From Deltaproteobacteria bacterium (GTDB lineage Bacteria > Desulfobacterota > Syntrophia > Syntrophales > UBA2210): DNA of 7,110 bases. Under the pieces are notes generated by a model that made no database searches, was not told the origin of the DNA, and saw only the letters and a list, made by a program, of their open reading frames with translations. The position numbers and the translations under genes were made by a program. Location of the stretch: contig DSBH01000058.1 of the NCBI GenBank assembly GCA_011056825.1, forward strand, positions 1 through 7,110, read 5' to 3'. Positions 6,321 through 7,110 of this stretch are shown here, one piece after another (position 1 is the first letter of the stretch; each line of letters opens with the position of its first letter).

Positions 6321-7110
6321 ATGGCGCGTGAAATTTATGACGATATTTTTTTGATAGACCTCGATCAGCCGCGCCGGGGGTTCAAAAAGTTTATCAGCAG
6401 CTGGCTGGTGCGTCGTGAAGGGACAACAATGCTCATCGACCCCGGTCCCTCGTCGACCGTTCAACACCTGGAAGAGGAACTGGACGCCCTTGCCGTCAAG
6501 AAAATCGATTTTGTCCTCATTACCCATATTCACATAGATCACGTGGGGGGGCTGGGCCACCTGCTGGAGAGACATCCGGAAACCCGGGTGGTTTGCAAAC
6601 CTTCCAGCATCAGGCACCTGACTGATCCATCGAAACTTGCAGCCGCTTCGCGGGAAGCTCTGGGGGATGTGGCCGACCTGTATGGAAATATCAAGCCCAG
6701 TCCCGGGACGGCGTTTCTTGACGAGCACGAGGCGGAACAGGTCGGAATATTCGAAACAGTTGAAACACCGGGGCATGCTTCACATCACCGGTGCTACCGG
6801 GTGGAGGACATTCTGTTTGTCGGAGAGGCTGCGGGAGTCCTGTATCCTCACGAAACCGGGCCGTATCTGCGTCTCGCGTCGCCGGCCCCCTTTTTTTACG
6901 ACGTATACCGATCGTCGCTCCTGAAAGCGGCGGCGCTTGATGTTTCGCATCTCTGCTTCGCGCATTACGGGTTCTGCGACGGCCCGGCCCGTCTTTTTGA
7001 CGCCGCCCTGAACCAGCTCGATCTCTGGGTTTCACTGGTGGAAAAACGGATGAACGCCGGTGGAAGTGATAAGCTGTTCGAGGACATGATTTTCGAGGAT
7101 GTGCTAAGGC
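6321..7110 (+). CDS. MBL-fold metallohydrolase, 3' end beyond window
   Basis: 263 codons are visible and still open at the right edge, so the gene is partial here. It is a metallo-beta-lactamase-fold hydrolase of the glyoxalase II-like broad family (COG0491), with unknown substrate. The metal-binding signature THIHIDH (H69, H71, D73, H74) is followed by H152 in TPGHASHH and H215 in FAHYG, the expected further ligands. At the position that usually carries the bridging Asp (as in a GD motif) there is E169 in LFVGEAAG. The N-terminal strand-rich start and the LIDPGPS turn at 38-44 fit the fold. No signal peptide is seen, so it is probably cytoplasmic. AAAGGAGA at 6298-6305 lies 15 nt before the ATG, longer than ideal, but no better in-frame start exists nearby. 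It is transcribed divergently from the hypothetical gene, with its own promoter candidate. Confidence 0.88.
   Translation, partial: MAREIYDDIFLIDLDQPRRGFKKFISSWLVRREGTTMLIDPGPSSTVQHLEEELDALAVKKIDFVLITHIHIDHVGGLGHLLERHPETRVVCKPSSIRHLTDPSKLAAASREALGDVADLYGNIKPSPGTAFLDEHEAEQVGIFETVETPGHASHHRCYRVEDILFVGEAAGVLYPHETGPYLRLASPAPFFYDVYRSSLLKAAALDVSHLCFAHYGFCDGPARLFDAALNQLDLWVSLVEKRMNAGGSDKLFEDMIFEDVLR

Noticed and set aside
6099..6776. Upstream part of the 354-codon minus-strand frame
   Set aside because: It is antisense to the MBL-fold gene, whose plus-strand frame has a full metal-binding signature. The translated minus-strand sequence lacks protein-like patterning, so only 5712-6098 is kept.
1..7110. 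CRISPR array, tRNA, toxin-antitoxin or defence system
   Set aside because: No regularly spaced repeats, no tRNA-like cloverleaf and no matching small gene pair were seen on either strand.

Overview
The window looks like chromosomal DNA of a Gram-negative anaerobe, most likely a Desulfobacterota (deltaproteobacterial) lineage. This is inferred from gene content and protein style: an LDH-type malate dehydrogenase, a fused TIGR03960/DUF2344 radical SAM protein directly upstream of an RNase G gene, and a small conserved hypothetical of deltaproteobacterial character. The genes are moderately GC-rich with tight spacing. No marker gene is present, so the assignment is tentative.

Layout, left to right. 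Positions 1-120 are AT-rich (21 of the first 60 bases are G or C), hold no gene, and contain a 7-bp inverted repeat. They join abruptly to a short-chain dehydrogenase (SDR) gene on the minus strand (about 121-525) that keeps only its NAD(P)-binding half. A mobile-element end is the likeliest reason, but the rest of that element lies outside the window. After a 132-bp gap come four minus-strand genes, in transcription order: a 128-aa hypothetical (6098-5712), mdh (5609-4671), the radical SAM fusion (4678-2183) and rng (2175-658). mdh and the radical SAM gene overlap by 8 nt (ATGCGTGA), and the radical SAM gene and rng are 7 nt apart, so these three are very probably co-transcribed and translationally coupled. 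On the plus strand, diverging from the hypothetical, an MBL-fold metallohydrolase gene starts at 6321 and runs off the right edge. The 222-bp divergent spacer carries a plausible sigma70 promoter for each direction.

How the genes work together: malate dehydrogenase serves central carbon metabolism (TCA cycle or its reductive branch). RNase G matures and degrades RNA. The radical SAM fusion has no established function, but its link to RNase G suggests an RNA- or ribosome-related modification. The coupling of a metabolic enzyme to this RNA pair is the most notable organisational feature. I found no CRISPR array, tRNA, rRNA, recognised riboswitch or evident new defence system. Apart from the damaged left edge, this is a fairly ordinary housekeeping region.
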